A DNA stretch of 64,000 nucleotides from Anisakis pegreffii (lineage: Eukaryota > Nematoda > Chromadorea > Rhabditida > Anisakidae), in the NCBI GenBank assembly GCA_035041965.1, contig JAPYMA010000272.1, forward strand, positions 109,033 to 173,032, given 5' to 3'. The position numbers were made by a program, and so were the translations under genes. The notes beneath the pieces were generated by a model, which had not been told where the DNA came from, did no database searches, and saw nothing but the letters and a program-made list of their open reading frames with translations. This document shows, in pieces, positions 47,801 through 59,927 of this stretch; the first letter of the stretch is position 1, and every line of letters starts with the position of its first letter.

Positions 47801-50800
47801 CCAAGCAAATTGAAGTAACCGACCGTAAAAGTCGACTTTCGCTCCTATCGGTGCCGAGCTTGCTAATGCACCCACCGATAGTTCAGGATAAAATTGTCGG
47901 AACCAGGCGGAGAGCATTCCTGAAAGCGAACTCCTTCAGCATCAATCACTCATTATATAGTAGCAAGGCCTGACGATCACCTCATGCACAATCTGTCCGA
48001 GCTAATTTTCGTACTTCAGTCCATTCGCTTCATAACAGCAATCAAAGAATGAGAAATCATTCCTACCAGGATAAGAGCCACCAAATGTGATCCACTGAGG
48101 ATTGACCAGTTTCTGATGTTCGTTCATGGTCATAATGAACTGAGCTAAATCCGCGAGTGCTTGTTGCGATGTGAGCCATTTGAGATTTTCGGTCGATTGA
48201 TCTCTGTAACGATGATTGTATAACAAACTATGATTGCTGCATGGGATGAATTATATTATGGAGAAATTTAAGAAAGATTGGTCAAACACTGTAGGATTTG
48301 ATCTTTTGTTAGAGATTGAAGTAAAAAAGGGACTGAGGTTTGCAGAATTATTTCGTATTGAATAATCAATGCAACTTACGGAGTTGGCCAACTTTCTCCG
48401 TAGTAACGATGCTCGAGCATGTAAACAGTGGCGTTGTATTTCCTCGCAGCTCTCATTATGTGCACTTCTGGGTTTAGCACCCATTTCGTGTTTGCAGTTC
48501 CTTCGCCTCCGATCATCAAAAAATGAGGTCCTCCTGGTTTAGCATATTGTGGATTCATCCAATATCTCTGCAAGATTGTTTCAAACAGGACCGTCCGAAA
48601 GTACGCCGAAGCGATCACAACGTGTTTGTTTGAGAGAATGTTTACGGAACTTATTATTTGACTAACAATAAGGGCAATAATTATTTCTTGATGATCATTT
48701 CCCAGTTACTTATTTAAAAATATAATTTGCGAGATTCCAATGAGACATCATTGGAATCTTCGAAGACATCATTCATTATCACCTGATTGAATGTGTTGGT
48801 GTTTGTGGCCTCGAAGTGATCAAGAGGCATAGTGATGGTTCCAGCGATGAAGCCTTCAGGATACGCAACCATATCGATTGGTGCCTGAAAATTCATCATT
48901 CATATCTGGTAGCGTATTCCGAATTCCGAATCACATAAGAAGGGTCGAAGATGAATTCGAAATACTCACTGGTGGATCAACAACAAGTCCCCTCAGCGGT
49001 CGACCCCAAATGAATGATTCCAAGTGCTCCGGTATCGTCTCCGTATGATGTAATTCCTGAAAATTTCGCATTGATGTTAGGGATATGTTAGAATTAGGAA
49101 TAATCGTTAGCTGTAACGATTCAGAATTTAATAAAATAATTTGACTGAACTCCGAGCATCGCCATTCTCAGATCACGTGATGGAGCTGATAGGACTTATA
49201 CATCTTTCGTCGAGCGAAACTTCAAAAAATATCATGTAACTGGAGAATTCATTCGAAGGATGGATCAGTGTTTGATTTGATCATTCGAACGCCTCCACCA
49301 TTTTGACGACAATCACAATTTTACCTGTCTGATTGGTTTTAACGGTACTCTTTTCAGCACCGAACTGAACTGTTTCATTTTTGGAAGCTTTGATTGCGTT
49401 TTTTTGATTTGTGATGTAAATTCTGGCATTTCAGCCTTTACATCCTGTTGTTTTCGTTTACCCCGAAGCCATATATCGATATTAGAGGCGATAATTTTGC
49501 GAGCGTTGACTAGAGCTGGTGGATCAGAGGGTCTCTCGATGTACATGTCTTGGCAATGAACCGTGCCTAAATGGTCATCTGATTCAGTAACATAGGAAAT
49601 ACACCTCATAGCGTTGATATTAAGATGCCGTATCATTTGACACCGCCTCAAGTAAAAAGAGGCCACTTACCGTTTATAAGGATGGGCACAACTGATGGGT
49701 GTATCGGTGAGTATAATCCAAGTGCATGCCACGGATCAATGTTACCATTTGGGAACACAACATTTGTACCCTGAAGAAAGAAGTGAGAAGGAAGTTCCGT
49801 TGAATTTAAAACAATGTTGCCATGGGTTTTGGCATTATCTGGTGCAGAATTCATTAGCATTGCTGAAGAAGAGCTGCTAACTGACAGTTAATCATTTTTG
49901 AAGAAATCAGCTTACGTTAAAGTGATGGCTACCGCCGAAGTATTCCAGCGTCTCGTGAACTCTTTTATCAATCGTTTCTATTTTGTGCTCAGAACCGTAT
50001 ATGTCATTGCACATATCCACATCGATACTGAAATCCTCGCATAATCATTAGCTGCTGCTGAAGAACTTCGTTCTATACTTCCAGCACTTGAAAACGAAAT
50101 GCCTTTTCATTCAAAATATCTTTACAGCTGTTTTCAAAAGCCATTTAGTCTAAAAATCGCAACAATCATCGCAGCAACATAAAATATGGCTAAAATGTAC
50201 CCTGATAACGATGAATTAAAGCACATTCTCCCAGTGGCATGTGTCAAATGGATGCACTTTCAAAGATCAAAGATCCTATATTAAGATATAGACGCAGTTA
50301 TCTAAAAAATCATTGAATCCACTGACTTTGAATCCTGATGGAGAGGTAAAGTGTTTTGCCCCTCCTCTACCGTCGGGCGTACATCTCTACTATTCTACTC
50401 GTTGTGGAAGCGGAGTACAAGTTACTTCCCGGTGGATGGTGCAACTAATTTTTTGAGATGTAAATCTTAAACGGAACTGTTTCACATAAACATTTTCAGG
50501 ATTTGAGGATTTAGATGCGCATCCTTTTGTAGGAGAGCTGAAAGTTGGAGCTCTTCCTGACGGTCACAATATCTGAAACTCAATTTTCTGATTTCTTCTA
50601 CCGCCTTATCGTGCGAAATAAACCTGGCTCAAGTTTGGATTTAAGCTTAAACACACACTTATTTAGATAAAGCCTGTGAGACAGATGATCGTATGAGTTT
50701 TATAATTCACAAGTTGAGGTTATCGTCTTAACCCTCACCTTCCATATTTCCATTTCACTGTTCACCAGCTGCTGACAGAGCTATCTTCCACAACAAAAGG

Positions 50801-53800
50801 ATTGGTGATCAAAGTAGTACCTATGCAATGCATTCAACGAAATATGAACCAATGAAAATGCAATGCGCTAGGACTAAGAAGAAACAGTCTGTCGTAATCA
50901 AAGAATAAAGATTGGTTCCATTCGGATGGATTCGTTGCAATTCTCTGACAGTTCGTATTCAAAAGAATACCACAATATAAACAGCGAGGTAATGTTGCAT
51001 CAAGATAATTTTGAATAATGCGCTGATTGAAACCGTTGTCAAAATTGTGAACTGCTGATCAGTATTCGTAGATGGGGTGGAGTTTTTCCGTCACTGAAAG
51101 CGATTTTTCTTTTTTGGCTGTGGATTATGCCGAATTCTAAAGGCCGCTTCCTTTACTCTCACCCAAACGAAAGTTCTGAGCACTTGCTTCGTTAAATGTG
51201 TGGATCAACCATGCACTCTGAAGGACAAAGCTTACTTCACTGGCGATCCACTGCCGAAAATATTCCGACCCAAATCGGTTGTTTGGAAGTATCCGAATTC
51301 TGTACACGTCTGCCAGATCCAGCTTCGTGTAGACGCTGAATTGTTGAATTTTTAACTTCTTCCCACCACCAAAAAAATTTCCTCCGGGTAAAACGAGCTT
51401 ACTTTTTCTCCTCACCCAAGCAAATTTCTTAACGAGGTATAAACCTTGCAACTCCGCTAATTCTCTTTTTCTGCTCAGCACCAGAGATGATCACGTTTGA
51501 ATCTCAGTTGTATTTGAATCTTAATGTAGTATTTCTGACATAATGCCGATAACGTAATGTTCTGGATTTAAATTTTTACGAACCAGTGTATGGATTGTAT
51601 GTAACGTTCTGCAGTAGATGAATGAGACCGTCGTAATAATTGTACGTTATATAGGTCGTTGCGTTTGTTCCGCTCATTGTCATGAGTAATGTTTTCAGAC
51701 GGTCAAAATGAGTCATTTGATTATTATTCATTAATCTGCATACAGTCGGAATCTGTAATATTGGAGCCTTATGGTTCTACCAACAAGATCTGAGCTTTGC
51801 TAAGTCTGCGGTAACTGCTGTCTGATTGCTCCGAAGAAGTCTAGATGGTTGCCTTGCTCTCTAACGATCGAGCTCAAATTGCAAATTACAGTAACTCTGT
51901 CGCGTTCTCTCAAAATTACAACTTCACATTGTAGCGATTTTCTAAGTGTTATCATCGGACTCAGTAAACCTGATGTTTTTCAAGCTGATCCGTATTTCTT
52001 TCCGAATGCAAGTCAAGGCAGAAGGAAGAGCTTGATTCGATATAGAAAGGTGTCTATTTCTTAGTGCAAATGGAAGGAAAAAGATGGCTGAATAAATTTC
52101 ACGCTTGAATATAAATTATCTTTCTGTGGTGGTGTGATGTGAGATAAAAAATTTCACCTTTCAGGATTCTAGAGGAATCTCGACTACAGGACATGCTATG
52201 ATCGAAGGTAAATTATAACAACTGAATCATTAATACAAAAGTACGAATTCCCTTCAGTACGGAATAATAGAAAATCGTAGAGAACTCGTAGAAAAATCGT
52301 GAAAAAAGATAGCAAAGTACTCTCGAAATTGAAATAATCAGACGTCGGAAGACATGTCTGTTTTGTTTCCAAAATTCCTGCGTAGAGAATGCGATGAAGT
52401 AATAATAGTTAACGTAAACTCTTACAGCTCTTTCTCCATAATATTGTGCCAGAGACTTAAACGGTGAGAACATCGAACCGAAGAGCAATTCGATATCTTT
52501 ATAGCGAAGTGGCATTTCATTGAGCCCAGGTTCAATCCTCAAAGTTTATAAATATTCAATTCAAAAGCGTTTATCTCGATCGTTCGTATCTCTACAGGAG
52601 AATGTTGTGTTAGTCGAAAAGAGGCTCTGAGAATTTCCGCAATTTTGAAGCAAGTCGCTATCGGTTTACTGATAAAGAAGTTATGATGAGCAGTGTGGAG
52701 TTATTGACGGATGACCCACTTCATTCGCTTGAATCGTGAGACGGAAGCATATTTGACTTAGCTAGCAGGTGTGGATGTGCTTCATCAACACAGATTTTAT
52801 AGGAATACTGTGATATTCTCGTATATCTTCGCTTATTCGGTTCACATCAGCGTGGGATTAACTTGTTTTCCAGCCGGCTCGGTTTAGATTCCAACGGATT
52901 ATCCTTGTACGCCTCAGCTGCTTTTGCTGATGCATTACTTCAAATGGATCTCGACTGTTACATGCCATAAACAGTGTAAGCATCTAATAAATGTTCTATG
53001 TTCCCTACAGATAATTACGCTTTGCTTCCTAGGCATGTAACTGTGGATAATCTGTTACAGACGTAATGCATACTTGAATGTTTCAGTGAGATTTGCACGT
53101 CCTTCTTTCGTCCACATTAGTTCGGACATTGCATTGAACGTTTCTCCTATTGCAGAGGCGCATGATTGAAAGTCGTTCTGGACCACTTCAAGATATTCTG
53201 TAATCATGCATGATAATTGACCCAATGATAATTTAAAGCTACAAACATAACGCAGTTGAACGCTGCACCTGTGTTGGAACTTTAAAATCTGTGTAATAGT
53301 CGAATGATAGATCATTCTTAACCCAACAAGAAGAACTCCTGCTGAGTTCAATTGAACATGCACGAGTTGATGTGGAGTTGGAATGAACAAGCCTCTTCAT
53401 TGACAATAGGATAATTTTGTTAAATATCTCTTAACAGCTTGATTTTACAATCTGCATGCCACAACAGTAGGCTGATCAAAAGCAGTAGCAGTAATTCCCT
53501 TTTCAATGAACCAGACATTTGGATCTACTGGTAGTGGTGTTTCCCGAGCCACATTTTAATTGTTTATGACGTAGAAACCATTTTCTTAACGACGAAAACA
53601 CTTCGGGTACTCCAACAGAGTGTCATCAATCAAGAGCCTCTAATCGAATACTCAGAATAACTTATTTTTGTTGATTTGTTTTTTGAACAATGAGAACGGA
53701 CCATGAAAATCGAGCTTAGCTTCGACTGGCGCCGAACTCGCCACTGCGCCCACAACCAATTCTGGATGCTTCTCTCTTAACCACGCGGCCAACGCGCCTG

Positions 53801-56065
53801 ACAGGAAAATTTTTAGTTTTAGTTTGAGGAGAATATTTTTTGCTCAATACCACTGATGCTGAATAATAGATGGTCAGGGGCTAATAACGTGAAGTGAAGA
53901 ATATGTGAGATATGATGGGTGTCTATCCCTTCTAGCTGTTGCTTTTCAACTATCCTCAAACATCAGTATAACTCCTGGAAACGAACCGCAAATTCAAGAC
54001 TGCAATGGATTTTGAATATAGCATATTCGCCATACAGTAATTTTTGTACTGAACTGACATACATATTTTCATTCGAATAATTTTCTCACTGACAAATATT
54101 TGAGAAAACGATAATGAGACATACCCGAGTATGATCCACCAAAAACCACCCATTTCGGATTCACATAATTATATTTTCTATTTATGTAGCGTATGAAGTA
54201 AGCCGCATCCTCGATCGCTTGTTTACTACTGAGATATTTTAAATTCTTCGTAGCTAGATCCCTGAAACCAATTTTCAATCCCAGAATGCTCATTGAGTCC
54301 TTAGCAGTATTCTTTGTTTGCGTTCGATCGCACTATCCAAGACCAAGAGGCAATCTATAGGAAGATCTGCGATTCTTGCTCCACAGATTATTGTCAAAAT
54401 CCTAATAAATATATTCATTTTGTCCATTTCAAGCATCCAGAATCGATAACGAAAGTCAAAGTTCATTATTTCTTGTCGCTCCATTATCGAGACTATTCAA
54501 GGTAAACCACGCAAAAAAAATTGGGGATGGTTTTGTAGGAGAATTATTTATGCAGCATCTCGGAGTTTTCGAGATTTCGGAGATGAAAATTCGGTGTTTT
54601 CTGCTCGAGATAATTTCCAACAAGATCGGCATATCAGATGGCACATACGGAAACGGTCTGCTTTCTCCGTAGAAGCGATGTTCAAGTTGGAACAGAGCTG
54701 CACTATGATTCTTGGCCCATTTCACCAACGGTATGAATTCATATTTAATCCAAGCCGGATCTGCAGGAGACTCACCGCCAAGCATTAGAAAAACAGGACC
54801 ATTTGCTTTATAGTAATTCAAGTTGTAAAAATAGAGCTGAAAAGTAAAGTATTCTACATGTTCAAAGTTTTTTGCAATCATCAACATCTCTTTCTCTGTT
54901 TTTCACCGAACATTATTCACTAGTGTTCCAAAACAACAACGATTAGGCGGAAAAACTTTCAAAAAGCCCATCTTTCTTTAATGTCAGTCTGTTTCTTTCA
55001 GTATGTGCTGAAGTTTAGGAAGCTGTTGAAAAAATTCATTACAATCGAACTTGTGGAAGTGATCGTATGAGATCATTTCAATCGTCACTTTACAATAGCA
55101 TTCACAACAATTTCCTATTGGTGGTGACTGAAAATCAGGTGGTAACGGGGAAATTCTGTATATCGATAGCAGACAAAATTGCGGTAACTACCTGTTTCCA
55201 TTTACGCGTATCGGAAGGGGTAAAATGGTCCAAAACCTGATCAATCGTGGCGGCTGAAGCACTAAGTTGAGCACGAATATGTGGCTGAAATTTGATTATA
55301 ACCTCTCAACAGAACTTTTTTCGCAACATTTTTTGTATGAATTTAGATTGCCGAATTTTACGTCAATGATGTTGGCAACGAGAACACAAAAAAGCGTGCG
55401 AATTAGCTTTTTAAAAGCTGAATCGATATTCATGCTCATTGCAGTGAGTTTCGAGAACTCCTCAGAGCGCACTTGTAATGGGAAAGTACGATTATTTTTC
55501 CGTTTGCGGGGGGGGAGCGAATCCGATAGATGAAGTCAAACATGCCATATTCTTGCAAGCAATGAAAATGGAAAAATTCTCAAAGGAAATATGGTAAATA
55601 ATGCAAATATATACTTTATCGGATAATGGATCGCGTAAAAATCCTTCACGATGTCTGCCCTTAAAGAAGTCGGGTATCCTCGGTTGTGGGTTCTTCGCAA
55701 GCGCGACTTTCTGAAGTTGACAATTTCTATTTGTTGGACACTTTCAGAACGCGTTCAAATATAACACCTTGATTACATTTACTGAAGGCCGATTTGATTC
55801 CAGAAACGTTAGAGGATTCCAAATTGATCTGTGAACCAAACAATAACTGAGCTTCGTGTTCAATAAGCTGGTTCGGATGAAGGGAACCCGTGTGTAAATT
55901 CCACTAAGAGGCAACAGTTTGTAATGTCTGAGAATAGCGTGATTGTGGAGCGTTATAATCAGATTGATATTACTGATTCCATGGGAATCGTGACACAGGA
56001 AGAATTATTTCACTCACCGAAACGAAAAGTAAGAGGACAGCCGTCCAAAAATTGACGCACGCCAT
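38805..56065 (-). CDS. Tandem-domain S28 serine exopeptidase with long stalk, copy 3
   Basis: Forty-six exons and about 1325 residues, uninterrupted after splicing. Signal exon MACVNFWTAVLLLFVS; S28 domain A (Ser185, Asp437, His462) and domain B (Ser708, Asp983, His1007); twenty 13-residue stalk repeats (260 residues); hydrophobic tail with stop at 38805-38807. Both S28 domains keep the family motifs. Domain A lacks four residues of exon 7 relative to the other copies, an in-frame 12-nt deletion that removes one cysteine. The stretch from about 43110 to 47100 is nearly identical to about 4490-8570 of copy 1, so the 3' halves of these two genes were exchanged or duplicated recently. This copy has the longest predicted stalk. 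Confidence 0.85.
39297..39335 (-). CDS. Diverged stalk mini-exon (copy 3)
   Basis: A 39-nt exon after TTTGTTTTAG with donor GTAAGTT. It encodes ATFATTTANSSS in the stalk phase, so composition and frame are kept although the DNA has drifted far from the array. It lies between the array and the terminal exon and is the oldest-looking stalk exon of this gene. Confidence 0.7.
39907..43115 (-). repeat. 174-bp exon-intron tandem array, 19 stalk mini-exons (copy 3)
   Basis: Eighteen full 174-bp units (one is 173) plus a partial. Each unit is a 39-nt minus-strand exon and a 135-nt intron. Units start at 39907, 40081, 40255, 40429, 40602 and then every 174 bp to 43038; the exon lies at unit start +7 to +45 (39914-39952 to 43045-43083). 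The acceptor is TTTGTTTAAG and the donor GTAAGTTT. All but one encode [12 protein letters not shown], with Arg at the junction; the 43045 exon has Val to Ile. Among the 19 exons six sites vary and five changes are silent in this frame. Intron variants (for example 'ttaaagactgg' against 'tcaaggagtga') mark two sub-types. Each repeat carries one Asn-Ala-Thr sequon and several O-glycosylation candidates. Confidence 0.8.
43670..49056 (-). CDS. Copy 3, S28 domain B (exons 14-25)
   Basis: Exons: 48970-49056, 48783-48884, 48380-48567, 48067-48203, 47824-47919, 47587-47722, 46894-47008, 46499-46721, 46060-46159, 44830-44941, 44232-44328, 43670-43771. Motifs: [62 protein letters not shown] and AHCADMY. 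The exon 16 donor here is a consensus GTAAGT, which fixed the equivalent weaker donors in the other copies. Exon 25 ends C|GTGCGT in phase 1, the same donor hexamer that is used at exon 22 of this gene. Confidence 0.87.
49325..56065 (-). CDS. Copy 3, signal exon and S28 domain A (exons 1-13)
   Basis: Exons: 56018-56065, 55615-55710, 55192-55284, 54649-54836, 54125-54261, 53702-53797, 53074-53197, 52426-52537, 51584-51752, 51236-51335, 49916-50027, 49671-49770, 49325-49566. Motifs: DFFKGRHREG (the P of GRPR is replaced by His), [55 protein letters not shown] and VHCQD. The intron between exons 10 and 11 is the longest of this domain, about 1.2 kb. Exon 13 ends at CAG|GTAAAA in phase 0 with no stop before the donor. 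Exon 7 is 124 nt rather than 136. Confidence 0.87.
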
Positions 56066-56077
56066 GTTGTATCCTGT
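56066..56077 (-). promoter_or_regulatory. 3' splice acceptor just upstream of start codon (copy 3)
   Basis: TTTCCTTACAG on the minus strand ends 8 nt before the ATG, matching copies 1 and 2. Candidate spliced-leader acceptor. Confidence 0.6.
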
Positions 56078-57464
56078 AAGGAAATTGACTACTGATCAGA
56101 AGAGCATTGCATGAAAAGAGTGAAACCCAATTCGCACAATGGAACATCTGAGAAACCACAAAAGTGATAATCTGAGCAGATCAGCAGTCAGAACATCATT
56201 AATTCGGTTCATGTTTTGGAGCATACCCTATACCAAAGGAACATCAGTATGTAATCCAAAGGAATCTTCATGTTTACAAAAATTGACTGAGCTGACCGCT
56301 ATTAACCACCATCATTCGATTCGCTACACGTATATTACTCTCAAAACGGCTACTGAAATGAACGAATCATGAATGTCATCCTCCTTATCAATGCTACAAG
56401 CTGGCATAAAATGAAACTAAAAAAGAATGCTATGCTCTTCTTATCTGATGGGCGTTTTCTGATCACTTAATTAGTCAGAATTATTGACTTGTGACTGATG
56501 CTGGGATGCTGATTAAAGTTGCAAAAAAGTATCATGCTTTTGAAAATGTTCAGACGAACCAAGTGCTCCTTCACGGCCAGTTGAACTCTGAGCAACTGCG
56601 TTTACGATAGCTAAGTCATGATCCAGCTCATCGATACATTCTTGTCAGTGCATAGCCATCAGTCAACGGAATCCTGAAAGCTGAATCAACGATTCAAGAA
56701 TCTACTGCCAACACATTCTTGTTCCGAGACGCGCGTTATCAAAAATAGTGCAAGTTTATCATCTATACATATTCAATTTTTTGTATTCTTCTCGCTTGCA
56801 TTTCTGACATTTTATACAGATTGTGAGGTTTGAATCCGGATAAGTAATATATTAGCAGACAAATTTGGGAATGGGACATCGCATCATTATATTTTTGACC
56901 TCCTCTTAGGGACTGCCCACGGCATCATAGTACAAGTGAACGCCGTGTTGATGTTCTGAAAGGTATTGAAAGGAAGGTGTATCATGGAGGCATGGCGGAA
57001 AAATCATGTCATGTTCTACACACTTTATCATACTGACATACTTGGGTGCATTTCATTCACGATTTAGCAGACAAGTACTGATCCAATAATGTGAATAAAT
57101 CAATCCAAGCTGCATAATTAGGGTTTTCCGAGGAACGTATGTGAAAATTCCGCAACAAAAAGCGTAACAATGACGATAAAGTCTGACACTCATTTCTGCA
57201 GGACATAAAAAGACGTATAAACTTGTCTCTAAAATCAGTTTGACTAGCATCTGTATGGGATGATCATCTCGCACACACCATAATATTATGTTCAAAATGG
57301 TACGAAGGAGGATAACTTAAGCACTATCATAAAACTTGCATATTCATTTTTCCTCTGATTTACTGAGTATTCAAAAGGTTTGCCTTACAAAATCAATGAA
57401 TTCTTTGATCGCTGCGAATATCCAAACTCAGTCTCAAAACACACAGTAGCAGGTTGTAGGAAAT

Positions 57465-57468
<4 letters not shown>
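56078..57468. other. Spacer upstream of S28 copy 3
   Basis: About 1.4 kb with no conserved coding frame. From about 56519 it matches the start of the other spacers. It should contain the copy 3 promoter; no recognisable core motif stands out. Confidence 0.6.

Positions 57469-57561
<93 letters not shown>
57469..57561. repeat. (AT)n microsatellite
   Basis: An uninterrupted dinucleotide AT run of about 93 bp. It creates artificial Ile-Tyr reading frames on both strands, which are not genes. A short AT run also sits at 15725-15741, inside intron 2 of copy 1. Confidence 0.95.
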
Positions 57562-57563
<2 letters not shown>

Positions 57564-57979
57564 AGTTTTGGAATGAAAGCAATGACTTTTGAAAGTAGTG
57601 GGGCGAAGGTTGAGAACTACCAACTAACAATTACCGGCAGCAATAACAATCCTGGCCGATTTCATGAAATGAGATGGTTGACAAGCATTCATTTCAATGT
57701 TTTCCCACCGTCAGCATTTCACCAAAAAGACATGAAGATCAGATGCGAAATTCATTGACTAATCCAATTAATATGCAGGTATTGTGAACTGTTCATTGCA
57801 GAAACATTATCAAGATCAACGCTTGATTTCGCCGTTTCATCCGTCTCTTCACCTCTGATCGTTTGCCAGATCCAGGCAGATTTTTCCGCTTATCTCACTC
57901 TAACGTTTCTGTTGTCTTCAGATGTATCACTCGGATTAAATCTGCTTTATTCATATACCCCCTTGATCGCAACGTTATA
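57562..57979. other. Spacer remnant before the inverted repeat
   Basis: About 420 bp matching other spacers (for example the part near 2040-2340). No gene seen. Confidence 0.55.
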
Positions 57980-59377
57980 AACCTATTGCTTTACAATCAT
58001 TGAAAATGCACTAAAAACCCACTGATACAATAGTGCGGTTGTTAATTGGAATAGAATTGGAATAGTGCAAAGAGCACTGATAAATACTGCAAATCAATAT
58101 GGTAAATATTTGCGGTTGTTAATTGGAATAGTGTTCAATAGAGCATTAAGCTGATAATTTTCACCTTGTCATAGCATTACTCATAGGTTTTTTTTGGAAG
58201 GATGAGATGTAGCTATGATAAAACTGAATGCAACTGCAAATCGTTTTCATCGTTTCGTTCATATCAGTTTGACAACTGATTTTTTTGCCACAGTGCTTTC
58301 TGAAAATAATTTCAAATGATACATTGCAATTTTTGCAATTTATGCAACAAAAATTGCAATTTTTATGGTCGCCTAATCCATCGAACAGTACATTTTTAAG
58401 CAAACGATTCATTCTCAGTGATGTTGAACCTTACGAACTATTTTTAATCATAAAGATAAGTCTAATTCTATCTTGTTGGATTCGTAAACAAGCTTTAACC
58501 ATTTGATCGGACGACTCATTTTCGATAGTGTTCGTTACCTTTTGTATGGATGATTCAGTGCCGTATGAAGGGTGAAACGCAAAAAAGGACTATTATGAAT
58601 GTTGTCAGTTGCCAACAGATGGAAAGATATTTAATTGTGCTTCACTCTCACATTTTTCGCCTTATCAATATCATTAGTCATCGGATTTTTGGAAGGATTA
58701 AATTTACCTTCGAAAAAATTGAGTGCAATTGCAAATCATTTTCATCGTTATTACCATTTCTTCGTAATCCAACGAGCATTTAAAAAGTTTCGAAAAATTT
58801 CGCATGCCAACCACCACAAATTAACGACATTCCGCTCACAGTAACTGCAATATTTTGAAAAAAGCTGCTGAAATGAACGAGCCTTGATTTTACCCTCCTT
58901 ATCAATATCATAAGCTGCTCTAAAATAAAGTTAGAAAAGAATGTTGATGGACGTTTTTTGATCTCTTGCTCAGTCAGAATTTCTGATTTGTGGTGTTGCT
59001 TACATTTCATTAGTGGTGCTTATGTGCATCCTGATGCCGCTTATATTTTCAAATACATTTCCATACCTTTAGAAAATGTTTAGGCGAACCAATTGCATCC
59101 ACATGGTCAGTTGAACTGTGTTCCTGGAGCAGGGGAAGCTGAACGAACGATTCACGAAACAAATACCAAGACAATTCATTTCCTATGAATACAGATGAAA
59201 GAAAAAACAACTTTGTCATCCATTCATTTCAAATTTCTTGTACTTCATCACTCTCTTTTCCGATATTTTATACGCAGATCTGAAAGTGGCTAGCAGTAAG
59301 CAGGATGTTTACCGACTATTTCAAAAAGGAAAATCCCATTATTATATCTTCAACCTTCGATGTTTTACAAGCAATTT
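57980..59377. repeat. Left arm of a 1.4-kb inverted repeat
   Basis: Nearly the exact reverse complement of 59928-61312, with a few substitutions and small indels. The arm itself is made of spacer-type sequence: 58120-58260 resembles 2505-2650 and 36660-36800, and 59020-59150 resembles the start of the window. No coding sequence is evident; reading frames in one arm simply reappear mirrored in the other. Confidence 0.9.
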
Positions 59378-59927
59378 TGATTCATTATCAGTGATTTTGA
59401 ACCTTACGAACTATTTTTAATCATAATGATAAGTCTTATTCTATCTTCTGGAATTCGTAAACAAGCTTTAACCATTTGATCGGTTCGAAAGACAGAATAT
59501 TGTTCAAAACGAAACCAGTGCAGAGAAGTGGAAGTGCGAAAGTTTTTTATCTAGAGGAGGTGTGCGCCTTGTTAAATCTCTGTGTTGCGTAATAAAGCTA
59601 TCGCTTACGAATCGCTATCTGCAACATTATGCAAACCTCGGAATGGTTAATCTCGTAGATGACGAAAACCCTGTCGAAAAGAATCGGAGAAGAGTTGTAT
59701 CGTTAAAAGTTTGTGATACTCTTCTAACATATGTTGCTTTATTTTTCATAGTACGCAGAATATGACATGACGTTTACGCGGTGTCTTTATGTGACCATCA
59801 TCTTTTTTACTATTTTCCGAACAGCGATTCTACGTTCATCTGCATTCTGATGTCGACAGGTGGTTTCTAATGATACACTCTTGTTTGAACACAAACTGTT
59901 GTACGTAAGCTGACTATAAACCCGATG
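59378..59927. other. Loop between the inverted-repeat arms
   Basis: About 550 bp. Its first part, about 59378-59485, is a direct copy of 58410-58508 from inside the left arm. The remainder contains one 67-codon plus-strand frame at 59562-59765 with no recognised motif; I do not call it a gene. Confidence 0.6.

Noticed and set aside
57385..57758. Ile-Tyr repeat proteins on both strands
   Set aside because: They are artefacts of the AT dinucleotide run.
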